Below are positions 19,259 to 27,509 of a stretch of DNA of 64,000 nt, piece after piece. Both the position numbers and the translations under genes were made by a program. A model generated the notes under the pieces. The model did no database searches and was not told the origin of the DNA. It saw only the letters and a program-made list of their open reading frames with translations. Within the stretch, counting starts at the first letter, position 1. Every line of letters begins with the position of its first letter. The stretch is from Atopobiaceae bacterium (GTDB lineage Bacteria > Actinomycetota > Coriobacteriia > Coriobacteriales > Atopobiaceae), in NCBI GenBank assembly GCA_030525685.1, contig JAUNEG010000001.1, forward strand, positions 1 through 64,000, in the 5' to 3' direction.

Positions 19259-20551
19259 ATGGACGCCGTCCTTGACTTTGTAATCAACGAAATCTTCGGC
19301 CAGGGCGCCATCTTCCTGGCGCTCATCGCCCTCATCGGCCTCATCCTCCAGAAGAAGCCCGTCTCGGAGATCGTGCGCGGCACGATCATGACGGCTATCG
19401 GCTTCTTCGTGCTCAACACCGGTACCGGCCTCATCACCGGCAGCTCCATCGACGGCATCATCAGCGCCTTCAACACCGTCATGCCGCAGGCCGTGGAGAC
19501 CACCTCCGTCGACATCGGCGGCGAGTACGGCACCGAGATCGGCATCGTCATGATCCTCGCCTTCCTGGTGAACATCCTCTTCGCCCGCTTCACCAAGTGG
19601 AAGACCATCTTCCTGACCGGCCACATGTTCTACTGGTTCCCGTACGTCTTCATCGCCGCCGGCGTGGGTGCGGGCCTCTCCGGCGCACCGCTGATCGCCC
19701 TTGCCGCCATCTTCACCTCGCTCTACTTCATCATCTCCCCGAACCTCATCCGTCCGTTCGTGACCAAGGCCACCGGTGACGACTCCTTCACGCTCGGCCA
19801 CCCCACCACCGGCCTGTCCGTCATCTCCGGCCTCGTCGCCCGCGCGGTGGGCGACCCCAGCCACTCCACCGAGGACATCAAGGTCCCCAAGTCCCTCGGC
19901 TTCCTGCGCGAGGTCTCCATCACCGGCTCCATCCTTGTCGCCCTGAGCTACGTCGCCATGTTCTTCGTCCTGCAGGCGAACGGCTATGACCCGGCCGAGG
20001 TCTGGGGCTACGCCGGCGGCACCACGGGCATCTTCACCTACGTCTTCACGCACGCCGTGTACTTCGGCGTCGGCATGACCGTCATGATGCAGGGAGTCCG
20101 CATGCTCATCGCCGAGATCGTGCCGGCATTCCAGGGCATCGCCGAGAAGATCGTCCCGGGCGCCATCCCCGCACTCGACTGCCCGGTCATCTTCCCCTAC
20201 GGCCCGAACGCCCTCATCATCGGCTTCATCGTGGCCCTCATCACCTCCATCATCACCATCCTCGTGACCACGGCCATGGGCATCTTCCCGACCGTCGTCA
20301 TCCCGCTGGTCACCACCTGCTTCTTCGAGATCGGCGCGGCCTCCATCATCTGCAACGCCCAGGGCGGCGTCCGCGGCACCATCATCGGCGCGGCCCTCTG
20401 CGGCGTGCTCGCCGTCCTTCTCGTCGGCTTCGGTGCGTACTTCTTCAACAACACCATCCAGGACTGGATGCTGGTCTACGGCGGCCAGGACTTCGACATC
20501 TGGGGCATGATCTGCGGCGCTGTCGCGCGCCTGATCGCGGGTGTCGCGTAA
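19259..20551 (+). CDS. PTS EIIC component, UlaA-like family
   Basis: This 430-aa membrane permease has about eleven hydrophobic segments. Its opening (VLDFVINEIFGQGAIFLALI) and the segment LTGHMFYWFPYVF are typical of the UlaA-type EIIC family (ascorbate and related). Substrate is not fixed; the two SIS-type phosphosugar proteins downstream suggest an amino- or keto-sugar rather than ascorbate. The gene follows an AGAAAGGAAG site. Confidence 0.85.
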   Translation: MDAVLDFVINEIFGQGAIFLALIALIGLILQKKPVSEIVRGTIMTAIGFFVLNTGTGLITGSSIDGIISAFNTVMPQAVETTSVDIGGEYGTEIGIVMILAFLVNILFARFTKWKTIFLTGHMFYWFPYVFIAAGVGAGLSGAPLIALAAIFTSLYFIISPNLIRPFVTKATGDDSFTLGHPTTGLSVISGLVARAVGDPSHSTEDIKVPKSLGFLREVSITGSILVALSYVAMFFVLQANGYDPAEVWGYAGGTTGIFTYVFTHAVYFGVGMTVMMQGVRMLIAEIVPAFQGIAEKIVPGAIPALDCPVIFPYGPNALIIGFIVALITSIITILVTTAMGIFPTVVIPLVTTCFFEIGAASIICNAQGGVRGTIIGAALCGVLAVLLVGFGAYFFNNTIQDWMLVYGGQDFDIWGMICGAVARLIAGVA

Positions 20552-20597
20552 GTCCCGACCCCATGGGACGGGGCTGACCCCGGGCGTCCGGGGAGAC

Positions 20598-20630
20598 GGG
20601 GCGCGCACGGACGTTGTTCGTGCGCGCCCC
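20598..20630 (+). other. Intercistronic hairpin in the PTS operon
   Basis: A perfect 12-bp stem (GGGGCGCGCACG and CGTGCGCGCCCC) with a 9-nt loop and no U-tract lies between the EIIC and SIS genes. It may stabilise or process the transporter mRNA, or lower expression of the SIS genes; those roles are inferred. Confidence 0.6.
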
Positions 20631-20653
20631 GCGCATAGAAGGGAGCGAAGCGA

Positions 20654-21397
20654 ATGCGCTTTGACTACATCGACATCGTGCGCGGCCTCATCGACACGAT
20701 CGAGGAGTGCGAGCACGGGCACATGGAGCAGTGCGTCGACCTGCTCGCCGAGTGCGTCATGAGCAAGCACTCGATCTACACCTTCGGCGCGAGCCATGCC
20801 GGCATCCTCTCGGAGGAGATGTACTACCGCGCCGGCGGCCTCATGCTCATGAACCCGATCTTCGGACGCGAGATCATGCTGGACACCTCGCCCATCACCC
20901 ACACGAGCCACATGGAGCGCCTCGTGGGCTACGGAACCGAGCTCGCTCGCGACCAGGCGGACTTCCGGCCCGGTGACGTCCTCATCGCCCACTCCGTATC
21001 TGGTCGCAACCCTGTGACCATCGAGGTCGCTATGGCGGCACGCGACGCGGGGGCGAAGGTGATCGCGATCACCAACCTCACGTACTCCAAGTCCGCCACC
21101 TCGCGTCACCCCTCGGGGCTGCGCCTCTTCGAGCTTGCGGACGTGGTCCTGGACAACCACGGCGAGGTCGGGGACGCGGCCGTTGCGATCGAGGGGCTGG
21201 GCCAGCGCGTCTCGCCCACGTCGACCGTCGTGGGCGCCGTCATGCTCAACTCAATCGTGGCGGCGCTCGTGCAGCGCCTCGTCTACGAGGGCATGGAGCA
21301 TCCGCCGGTGTTCTACAGCGCCAACCTGGACGGCGGCGACGAGCTCAACCAGCGCCTCGTCGACGAGTACCGGGACTGCATCCACTATCGCTTCTAG
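20654..21397 (+). CDS. SIS-domain phosphosugar-binding protein
   Basis: This 247-aa protein has the SIS core: IYTFGASHAGILSEEMYYRAGGLMLMNP..., then DVLIAHSVSGRNPVTIEVAM (SGRN phosphate-sugar loop), KVIAITNLTYSKSATSRHPS and TVVGAVMLNSIVAALVQRLV. It likely isomerises or deaminates/binds the phosphosugar delivered by the PTS. It starts after AAGGGAGCGAAGCG. It belongs to a branch of SIS proteins often linked with PTS genes; the precise sugar is not predictable. Confidence 0.85.
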   Translation: MRFDYIDIVRGLIDTIEECEHGHMEQCVDLLAECVMSKHSIYTFGASHAGILSEEMYYRAGGLMLMNPIFGREIMLDTSPITHTSHMERLVGYGTELARDQADFRPGDVLIAHSVSGRNPVTIEVAMAARDAGAKVIAITNLTYSKSATSRHPSGLRLFELADVVLDNHGEVGDAAVAIEGLGQRVSPTSTVVGAVMLNSIVAALVQRLVYEGMEHPPVFYSANLDGGDELNQRLVDEYRDCIHYRF

Positions 21398-21433
21398 TCC
21401 GCGGGTCCGCCGCGGGGACGGGAGGTCTTCAGC

Positions 21434-21730
21434 ATGAGAGTCTGGGAGCGCTACTTCGAGACCATGCAGGAGGTGGTCCAGCGTGTGCGCGAGACGCAGG
21501 CCGACGCCATCGAGGTCGAGGGCTTCCCCATGAAGGTGGGCGCCACCTCGACGATACCCGCGGTGTTCCTGCAGAACGCCGTTCTCGTGGAGATGGTCGA
21601 GGTCCTCGTGAGGCGCGGCTTCGAGCCCGACGTCTACTACAACGGGCACATGGCCTTCATGGACGAGGGCTGCGCAGACCACAACGATCGCCTGGTGGAC
21701 AAGTACTTCTACCGGATTCGCAACCTCTAG
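21434..21730 (+). CDS. Short SIS-related protein lacking the SIS sugar-binding core
   Basis: This 98-aa protein starts after GGGAGGTCTTCAGC. Its N-terminus (VWERYFETMQEVVQRVRETQ) matches the leading helix of SIS proteins. It then jumps at FPMKVGATSTIPAVFLQNAV to a C-terminal part (FEPDVYYNGHMAF...DHNDRLVDKYFYRI) that aligns with the end of the neighbouring SIS gene (VFYSANLDGG...LNQRLVDEYRDCI). The phosphosugar loop and central strands are absent. It could be an internally deleted paralogue kept as an accessory subunit, or a decaying duplicate; its clean start and open frame favour expression. Confidence 0.6.
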   Translation: MRVWERYFETMQEVVQRVRETQADAIEVEGFPMKVGATSTIPAVFLQNAVLVEMVEVLVRRGFEPDVYYNGHMAFMDEGCADHNDRLVDKYFYRIRNL

Positions 21731-21738
21731 CCGCTCCT

Positions 21739-21788
21739 GCGTGCGGGGTGGGAAGCCGTGAGCTGAGCCGCGCGCCCTCCCCGCACGC
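21739..21788. terminator. Hairpin between convergent genes
   Basis: Arms GCGTGCGGGG (21739-21748) and CCCCGCACGC (21779-21788) flank the space between the PTS operon end and the HIRAN gene end. No U-tract is present, so a terminator role in both directions is only probable. Confidence 0.5.
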
Positions 21789-21799
21789 GGACCGTCCGA

Positions 21800-22126
21800 T
21801 CAGCGCGCGTCCCTCACGTAGAGGCCCACCATGAGCTGGTGCCACGGGCTGCGGGCGGGGTCCGCCTTGAGGACGCGGCACTCGAAGACGTCGGAGTGCC
21901 CGTAGAACGCGAGCGTGGACACGAGCGCGTTCTCGTCCGCGGGGACGAACCCGAGCTTGGTTCCCTTCCACCTGATCGCGATGGCCTCCGGGTCGTGCGG
22001 GTTGTCGCGCTCCGGGACGAGGTCGAGCTGCATGCCCGCCTTGAGCTCGCCGATCGCGAGCGCGCCGTCCCAGTACTGGAACCCGGCGACGTAGAAGGTG
22101 GAGATGTGCTTTGACGGCTCGTACAT
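21800..22126 (-). CDS. HIRAN-domain protein
   Basis: This 108-aa protein begins MYEPSKHISTFYVAGFQYWD at the ATG preceded by GGAGGAGG; the longer ORF start at 22249 is not supported. The pattern YVAGFQYWDGA...GMQLDLVPERDNPHDPEAIA and GTKLGFVPADEN is that of HIRAN domains, which bind DNA ends or stalled forks in larger repair proteins. Free-standing versions like this are common in bacteria and have no settled role. Confidence 0.8.
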   Translation of the reverse strand: MYEPSKHISTFYVAGFQYWDGALAIGELKAGMQLDLVPERDNPHDPEAIAIRWKGTKLGFVPADENALVSTLAFYGHSDVFECRVLKADPARSPWHQLMVGLYVRDAR

Positions 22127-22289
22127 GATGTCCTCCTCCGTAGAGGTCCTTGTCGGCGGCCTTCCCGCCCCTTGGGCACATGGTAGGGGGACGACCGGAC
22201 AACAATTCGACGCCCGCGGGCGGAGCCGCCTCCCGCGATTGTGTGACAATCGGAGTCATCCCGGCCACGTGTCATGAGGAGGTGGCCTG

Positions 22290-22364
22290 ATGGCCGAGAA
22301 GGACGACGCGGCGCGCGTCACGCTGGGGGAGATCGACTCCCGTCTGCGCGAGCGCGGGCCGTAG
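22290..22364 (+). CDS. Tiny ORF with good ribosome-binding site
   Basis: A 24-codon ORF begins MAEKDDAARVTLGEIDSRLR and is preceded by GAGGTGG. It ends immediately before the stop of the convergent ABC gene. It could be a leftover 5' end of a lost gene or a small protein; nothing else supports it. Confidence 0.25.
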   Translation: MAEKDDAARVTLGEIDSRLRERGP

Positions 22365-24143
22365 CTACTCCGTCGGGGCGAACTGGGCCTCGTAGATGCG
22401 CTTGTATCGCCCGCCGGCGGCAAGCAGCTCGTCGTGCGTGCCGCGCTCCGCAATCACACCGTCGGCTATGACGCAGATGAGGTCGGCGTCGCGCACGGTC
22501 GAGAGACGGTGCGCCACCACGAAGCTCGTGCGGCCCTCCATGAGGCGCGCCAGCGTGCGCTGGACCAGGAGCTCGGTACGGGTGTCGATGTTGCTCGTGG
22601 CCTCGTCGAGGATGAGCATCGCCGGCCGCGCCAGCATGACGCGCGCGATGCACAGGAGCTGCCGCTGGCCCGCGGAGAGCGAGGCAGAGCCGTCGAGCAC
22701 CGTGTCGTAGCCCTGCGGCAGGCGCATGATGAGGTCGTCGGCGTAGGCCTCGCGACAGGCGGCGCGCACCTCCTCGAGCGTGGCGTCGGGCCGCCCCAGG
22801 CTCACGTTCTCGCGCACCGTGGCGCGACGCACCCACGTGTCCTGAAGCACCATGCCCCAGCCGGCGCGCAGGCTCTCGCGCGTGAGCTCGCGCACGTCGT
22901 GCCCGTCCACGCGCACCGCGCCGCCGCTCACGTCGTAGAAGCGCATGATGAGGTTGATCAGCGTGGTCTTGCCACAGCCCGTCTCGCCCACCAGGGCGAT
23001 GCGCTGGCCGGGTCGAACGGCGAGGTCGACGTCGCTCAGCACGAGGCGCCGCGCGTCATAGCCGAAGGCCACGTGGTCGAGCTCGACCTCGCTGCGCGGC
23101 TCGGCCAGAACCGCGGCGTCCGGAGCCTCGGGCTCCTCGGCGGGCATGTCCAGCAGCGCGAAGAGCCGTCGCGCGCACGCCACGGAGTTCTGCAGCTCGG
23201 TGGCCACGCCGGAGATGTCGTTGAAGGGCTTGGCGTACTGGTCGGCGTAGCCCAGGAAGGCCGAGAGGCCGCCCACGGTGATTCCCCCGCCCATGGCCAC
23301 GAACGCGCCGAAGAGGCCGATCGCGGCGTACACGAGGGCGTTCGCGAAGCGCGTGGTGGGGTTCACGAGGGACGAGAAGAACACGGCCTTGAAGGTCTCC
23401 TGGCCCAGCTCCTCGTTCGTCTCGGCGAAGCGGGCGTGCACCTGGTCTCCCACGCAGAACGTCTCCACGGCCGAGATCCCCCCGACCATCTCCTCCACGT
23501 AGGCGGTGAGCTCGCCGCGCAGGCGCGTCTGGCCGGAGAAGTGCCGCGCGCTGTGGGTGGCGATGAAGCGCGCCAGGAAGATCGAGACGGGGGTGAGCAG
23601 CGCCACCACGGCGGCGATCGCCGGGTTGAGCGCGAACATGAAGACGAGCGTCACCACGATCGTGAGCACGCCCACCGGAAGCTGCTGGAAGGCCATGAGC
23701 AGGCCGTTCGTGAGCATGTCGGCGTCGGTGACGATGCGCGCCGCGAGGTCGCCGTGGCCGCGGGAGTCAATCGTGGAGAGCGGGAGCTCCTGGAGGTGAT
23801 CGAAGGCCCGCCGGCGCAGGTCGAGGGCGGCGCCGAAGGCGAGGCGGTTCGTGACGGCGGTGAGCGCCCACTGGGAGATCGCCGTGAGCGCGAGCGTGAC
23901 GGCTACGAGCGCGAGCGTCCGGTGCAGGTCGGCGAAGTCCACCTCGCCCGCGCCCACCACGCAGTCCACGGCGCGTCCCGAGAGCACGGGCAGCGCGAGC
24001 GTGCACACCACCACGGAGACCGTGAGCAGGGCGGCGACGACGAGGCGGGGCTTCTCGCCCGCGAAGAGGGCGGCCATGCGGCGCATGGTCCCGGACGCGG
24101 CCCGCTGTGCGCGACCCGTTGCCGCGAGGTCCTTCCGGCTCAT
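22365..24143 (-). CDS. Heterodimeric ABC exporter subunit, consensus ATPase site
   Basis: This 592-aa half-transporter starts at ATG 24143, overlapping the partner's TGA (ATGA). Six membrane segments (about residues 25-310) precede the ATPase: Walker A GETGCGKT, signature LSAGQRQ, Walker B with catalytic Glu (MLILDEATS) and H-loop (FVVAHRLSTV). It pairs with the upstream subunit, whose catalytic site is degenerate, giving an asymmetric exporter of the TM287/288 or LmrCD kind. Substrate is unknown; multidrug or lipid export is typical. A long ORF starting at 25829 in the same frame is a shadow. Confidence 0.9.
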   Translation of the reverse strand: MSRKDLAATGRAQRAASGTMRRMAALFAGEKPRLVVAALLTVSVVVCTLALPVLSGRAVDCVVGAGEVDFADLHRTLALVAVTLALTAISQWALTAVTNRLAFGAALDLRRRAFDHLQELPLSTIDSRGHGDLAARIVTDADMLTNGLLMAFQQLPVGVLTIVVTLVFMFALNPAIAAVVALLTPVSIFLARFIATHSARHFSGQTRLRGELTAYVEEMVGGISAVETFCVGDQVHARFAETNEELGQETFKAVFFSSLVNPTTRFANALVYAAIGLFGAFVAMGGGITVGGLSAFLGYADQYAKPFNDISGVATELQNSVACARRLFALLDMPAEEPEAPDAAVLAEPRSEVELDHVAFGYDARRLVLSDVDLAVRPGQRIALVGETGCGKTTLINLIMRFYDVSGGAVRVDGHDVRELTRESLRAGWGMVLQDTWVRRATVRENVSLGRPDATLEEVRAACREAYADDLIMRLPQGYDTVLDGSASLSAGQRQLLCIARVMLARPAMLILDEATSNIDTRTELLVQRTLARLMEGRTSFVVAHRLSTVRDADLICVIADGVIAERGTHDELLAAGGRYKRIYEAQFAPTE

Positions 24144-25870
24144 CGGACAACCTCCTCCTCGGTGAGCTGCGAGGCGCAGATCTCCTGGTAGACGGGACAG
24201 CTTCGCAGAAGCTCCTCGTGCGTCCCCAGGCCGACCTGGCGCCCGCCGTCGAGCACGAGGATCTGGTCGGCGTGGCGCACGGCGGTCACGCGCTGCGAGA
24301 TGGTGACCACGGCGGTCTCCGCGCAGTCGCAGGCGATGGAGCGGCGCAGGGCGGCGTCGGTGGCGAAGTCGAGCGCCGAGGAGGCGTCGTCGAGCACGAG
24401 CACGCGCGGGCGCCGCACGAGGGTGCGGGCGATGGTCAGGCGCTGGCGCTGGCCGCCGGAGAAGTTGCGCCCGAACTGCTCGACCTCCGCCTCGAGGCCG
24501 CCGGCCTTGCCCTCCACGACGTCCGAGGCCTGCGCGGTGGCGACGGCTGACGCGAGGTCGTCGTCGTCCGCGTCGGAGCGGCCCCAGCGCAGGTTGGAGG
24601 CTATGGTCCCGGAGAAGAGCGTGGCGCCCTGCTCCACGAGGGAGACCTGGCGGCGCAGGGACGGGCGCGAGAGCTCGCGCACGTCCTGGCCGCCCACGGT
24701 GACGGCGCCGGAGCCGACGTCGTAGAAGCGCATCGCGAGGCTGGCAAGCGTTGACTTGCCGGAGCCCGTGCCGCCGATCACGCCGAGCGTGGCGCCGGGC
24801 GCCAGCGAGAAGCTCACGTGGGAGAGGGCGTCGCCGCCCGCGCCCGGGTAGGCGAAGCACACGTCGTCGAAGGCGAGGGCGGGCGCGTCCGCGGCCGGCA
24901 TGGCCTCGAGGGGGCCGTCGGCGAGCGTGGGACGGGTGTCGAAGACCTCGTTCACGCGGCGGGCGCAGGCCGACGCCTTGGCGAGAAGGACGATCAGGTT
25001 GGTGAGCTTGAGGAGCTCGACGAGCGCCTGGCTCACGTAGCTGACGAGGGCGACGAGCTGGCCCTGCGTGAGGTTGCCGACGTCCACCTGCACGCCGCCG
25101 AACCACAAAAGGGCGATGAGGCCGCAGTTGACGGCAGCGTAGGTGAGCGGGTTCACGAGCGCGGAGATGTCGCCGGTCCTGACCTGGCGGTCGCGCACGG
25201 CGGCGGCGGTGGAGGCGAAGGCGTCGCGCTCGGCGCCCTCCTGGCGGAAGGCGCGCAGCACGCGGACACCCTCGAGGTTCTCCGCCACGCGCAGCTGCAC
25301 CTCGTCCAGGCCCTGCTGGATCTGGCGGTAGCGGCCGGTGGTGACGCGCATGAAACCCATGACCAGGCCAAACGAGACGAGCACCGCGACGAGCAGCACC
25401 GCGCCCTCGACGCCGTCCACGAGGAAGGCCGCGACGACGGTGCCCAGGGTCACGAGTGGCGAGCGCAGGATGAGCCTGAAGAACATGTTGAGGCCGTCCT
25501 GCACCTGCTGCGTGTCGTTGGTGAGGCGGGTGACCAGGCTCGCGCGGCCGAGGCGCTCCACGTCCTCGCGCGAGAGCGAAAGCACGTGGGCAAAGAGGTC
25601 GTTGCGCAGCGCCGTGCCGAAGGCGGCGGCGAGGCGCGAGCAGAAGTACTGCGCCGTGACCGATATCGCCCAGGCAAAGACGCCCACGCCCGCGAGCAGC
25701 GCGCCGTGGGCGAGCACGTAGCCCGCGTCGCGGTTGGCGATGCCGACGTCGATGACCTGGGCCATGACGAGCGGGACGAGGAGCTGGAGCAGCGCCTCGA
25801 GCATCTTGAAGAGCGGGGCGACGACGCACTCGGCGACGTGTCCCGCGAGGTAGCGCCTGAGCTTGAACAT
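24140..25870 (-). CDS. Heterodimeric ABC exporter subunit, degenerate ATPase site
   Basis: This 576-aa half-transporter has membrane segments in the first 300 residues, Walker A GGTGSGKS, and signature FSGGQRQR. Walker B is followed by Asp rather than Glu (LVLDDASSALD) and the H-loop His is Gln (TISQRVTAV); both are hallmarks of the non-catalytic half of asymmetric exporters. It is first of a two-gene operon, and the next start overlaps its stop. Upstream bases 25871-25955 hold no other gene. Confidence 0.9.
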   Translation of the reverse strand: MFKLRRYLAGHVAECVVAPLFKMLEALLQLLVPLVMAQVIDVGIANRDAGYVLAHGALLAGVGVFAWAISVTAQYFCSRLAAAFGTALRNDLFAHVLSLSREDVERLGRASLVTRLTNDTQQVQDGLNMFFRLILRSPLVTLGTVVAAFLVDGVEGAVLLVAVLVSFGLVMGFMRVTTGRYRQIQQGLDEVQLRVAENLEGVRVLRAFRQEGAERDAFASTAAAVRDRQVRTGDISALVNPLTYAAVNCGLIALLWFGGVQVDVGNLTQGQLVALVSYVSQALVELLKLTNLIVLLAKASACARRVNEVFDTRPTLADGPLEAMPAADAPALAFDDVCFAYPGAGGDALSHVSFSLAPGATLGVIGGTGSGKSTLASLAMRFYDVGSGAVTVGGQDVRELSRPSLRRQVSLVEQGATLFSGTIASNLRWGRSDADDDDLASAVATAQASDVVEGKAGGLEAEVEQFGRNFSGGQRQRLTIARTLVRRPRVLVLDDASSALDFATDAALRRSIACDCAETAVVTISQRVTAVRHADQILVLDGGRQVGLGTHEELLRSCPVYQEICASQLTEEEVVR

Positions 25871-25955
25871 GCGGCCTCCGGGCGGGGTGGTGTCAACCCC
25901 TCGATTCTAGCGCGGGGGACGGACGGGCGCCCCCGCGCCGGAGGAGATGCTGAGG

Positions 25956-26390
25956 CTACTCCGTGGCGAGGACCTTGCTCGGCAGGATGGGCAGGTCGCG
26001 CACGTAGCGCCCCGTGGCGAGGGGCCACGGCGCTCATGACCGCAGGGGAGGGCGCGTTGATGACGACCTCGCCGATTGGCGTGGCGCCGAAGGGGCCGTG
26101 GGCTCGAAGCTCGGCATGAACTCCACGCGCGGCTCGGGCACGTCCCTGCGGGTGGGCAGCTTGTAGGTCATGAGGCTGCCGGTACGCAGGCCAAAGCAGA
26201 TGAGCTTGTTGGCGAGCGCGGCGACGGTCATCTCCTGCTCGCCGCAGCGCACGCTCTCGCCGTCGAACTCCACGTCCTTCTCGTCCACGCCGAGGACGCG
26301 GGCCGGCTGCTCGCGGATCTGGCGGATGAGGGCCTCGGCCGCTCGCACGACGGCGCCGCCGCGCGCAGCGTTGCACATTCGCTGCTATAA
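25956..26390 (-). pseudogene. Remnant of xanthine dehydrogenase-like molybdenum subunit (C-terminus)
   Basis: On the minus strand the segment NAARGGAVVRAAEALIRQ...ARVLGVDEKDVEFDGESV (26034-26378) matches the C-terminal region of molybdopterin-binding subunits. Near 26100 the meaningful reading shifts by one base to AHGPFGATPIGEVVINAPSP, and near 26020 shifts again to ATGRYVRDLPILPSKVLATE followed by TAG. These are the normal last motifs of the family, so two frameshifts are clear. The N-terminal three quarters are missing, cut where a repeat element begins at about 26393. No partner FAD or iron-sulfur subunits are nearby. Confidence 0.75.
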
Positions 26391-26392
26391 CG

Positions 26393-26630
26393 CAGGGCCG
26401 GTGCCGCGCGACGACCTCCGCCCATCCCCTCCGAGGGTATGTGCACGGTTGCGAAGTTGATGTTCTTCTCGACAAGCTTCTGAGCTGCGAAAACATGGTC
26501 ATATGGAGCAGTATGAATAGTGCAACTGTGCACATACCCTGCGAGGCGGGCGCACATACCCTGCGAGGCAGGTGCACATACCCTGCGAGACGCGAGGGGA
26601 CGGACAGGCCGGCGCCGCGCGACGACGTCC
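26393..26630. repeat. Structured repeat element bounded by 25-bp direct repeats
   Basis: CCGG(T/C)GCCGCGCGACGAC(C/G)TCC occurs at 26393-26419 and again at 26605-26630. Between them GAGGGTATGTGCACGGTTGC (from 26432) is the inverted match of GCAACTGTGCACATACCCTGC (about 26521-26541), enclosing an AT-richer core with GTTCTTCTCG (26462) and AGCTGCGAAAAC. The end unit GCACATACCCTGCGAG is repeated three times at about 23-bp steps (26530-26591). A related core, GTTCTTCTCG...AGCTGCGAAAACG, recurs at 29831. There is no coding content. Confidence 0.7.
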
Positions 26631-26684
26631 CTGCCTACGCTAGAATGGTCGACGCTGTGTCGGTCGCGGGACGGAGGAGGGGTG

Positions 26685-27509
26685 ATGGGCGAGAGAGCCG
26701 TCGAGGCGTGCGGCGTCTGCCACGCGTACGCGCCGGGTCGCCCCACGCTGCGCGACGTCTCGCTCGACGTTTCCCCGGGCGAGCTCGTCGCCATAGTCGG
26801 CGAGAACGGCTCCGGAAAGACCACGCTCGCCCGGCACCTCAACGCCCTCGTCCCCCTACAGGAGGGCGAGCTGCACGTCGCCGGGATCGACGCGGCGGAC
26901 CAATCGCGCGTCTGGGAGCTGCGTCGCGCGTGCGGCATGGTCTTCCAGAATCCCGAGAACCAGTTCGTCTCCTCCGTGGTGGGGGAGGACGTCGCCTTTG
27001 GCCCGCGCAACTTTGGCGCGGACGAGAAGAGCGCGCGGGACGCGGCGCTGTCGGCCCTCGCCGACGTGGGTCTCGCGGGCTTCGAGCGGCGCGACGTCCA
27101 TGCGCTCTCCGGCGGCCAGCAGCAGCGCGTGGCCCTCGCCGGCGTGCTCGCGTGCAGCGCGGACGTCATCGTGCTCGACGAGGCGACCTCCATGATCGAC
27201 CCGCGCGGCAGAGACGAGCTCGTCCGCGCCGTGACGCGCGCCCGCGAGGAGCGGGGCGCCACCGTGATCTGGATCACCCACGACATGGAGCTCGCCGCCC
27301 GTGCGGACCGCGTCGTGGTCATGCGCGGCGGCGAGGTCGCGGCCGACGGCGTGCCCGAGGACGTCCTCTCGGACGAGGCCCTGCTCGAGGGGGCCGGCCT
27401 GGAGCCGCCGCTCGTGGTTCGCGCCTGGCGCGAGCTCGAGGAGGCCGGGGTCGTGGCCGGGCCCGCGCCGGTTACGGTCGAGGGGCTGGTGAGCGCGCTG
27501 TGCGACTGA
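26685..27509 (+). CDS. ecfA1: Energy-coupling factor ATPase EcfA1
   Basis: This 274-aa ABC ATPase starts at the ATG after GGAGGAGG. Motifs are Walker A GENGSGKT, Q-loop QNPENQFVSSVVGEDVAFGP, which is typical of ECF ATPases, signature ALSGGQQQR, Walker B VIVLDEATSMIDP and H-loop WITHDME. With the next two genes it forms the energising module of an ECF vitamin transporter in the membrane. No riboswitch is recognisable upstream; the element at 26393-26630 is immediately 5'. Confidence 0.92.
   Translation: MGERAVEACGVCHAYAPGRPTLRDVSLDVSPGELVAIVGENGSGKTTLARHLNALVPLQEGELHVAGIDAADQSRVWELRRACGMVFQNPENQFVSSVVGEDVAFGPRNFGADEKSARDAALSALADVGLAGFERRDVHALSGGQQQRVALAGVLACSADVIVLDEATSMIDPRGRDELVRAVTRAREERGATVIWITHDMELAARADRVVVMRGGEVAADGVPEDVLSDEALLEGAGLEPPLVVRAWRELEEAGVVAGPAPVTVEGLVSALCD

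Noticed and set aside
22365..25829. Single 1154-codon ABC fusion on the minus strand
   Set aside because: The first half in this frame is an Arg-rich shadow of the partner subunit; the real start is ATG 24143 with a ribosome-binding site and ATGA coupling.
26640..26684. Riboswitch upstream of the ECF operon
   Set aside because: No known thiamine, riboflavin, folate or cobalamin riboswitch core can be recognised in the short leader.
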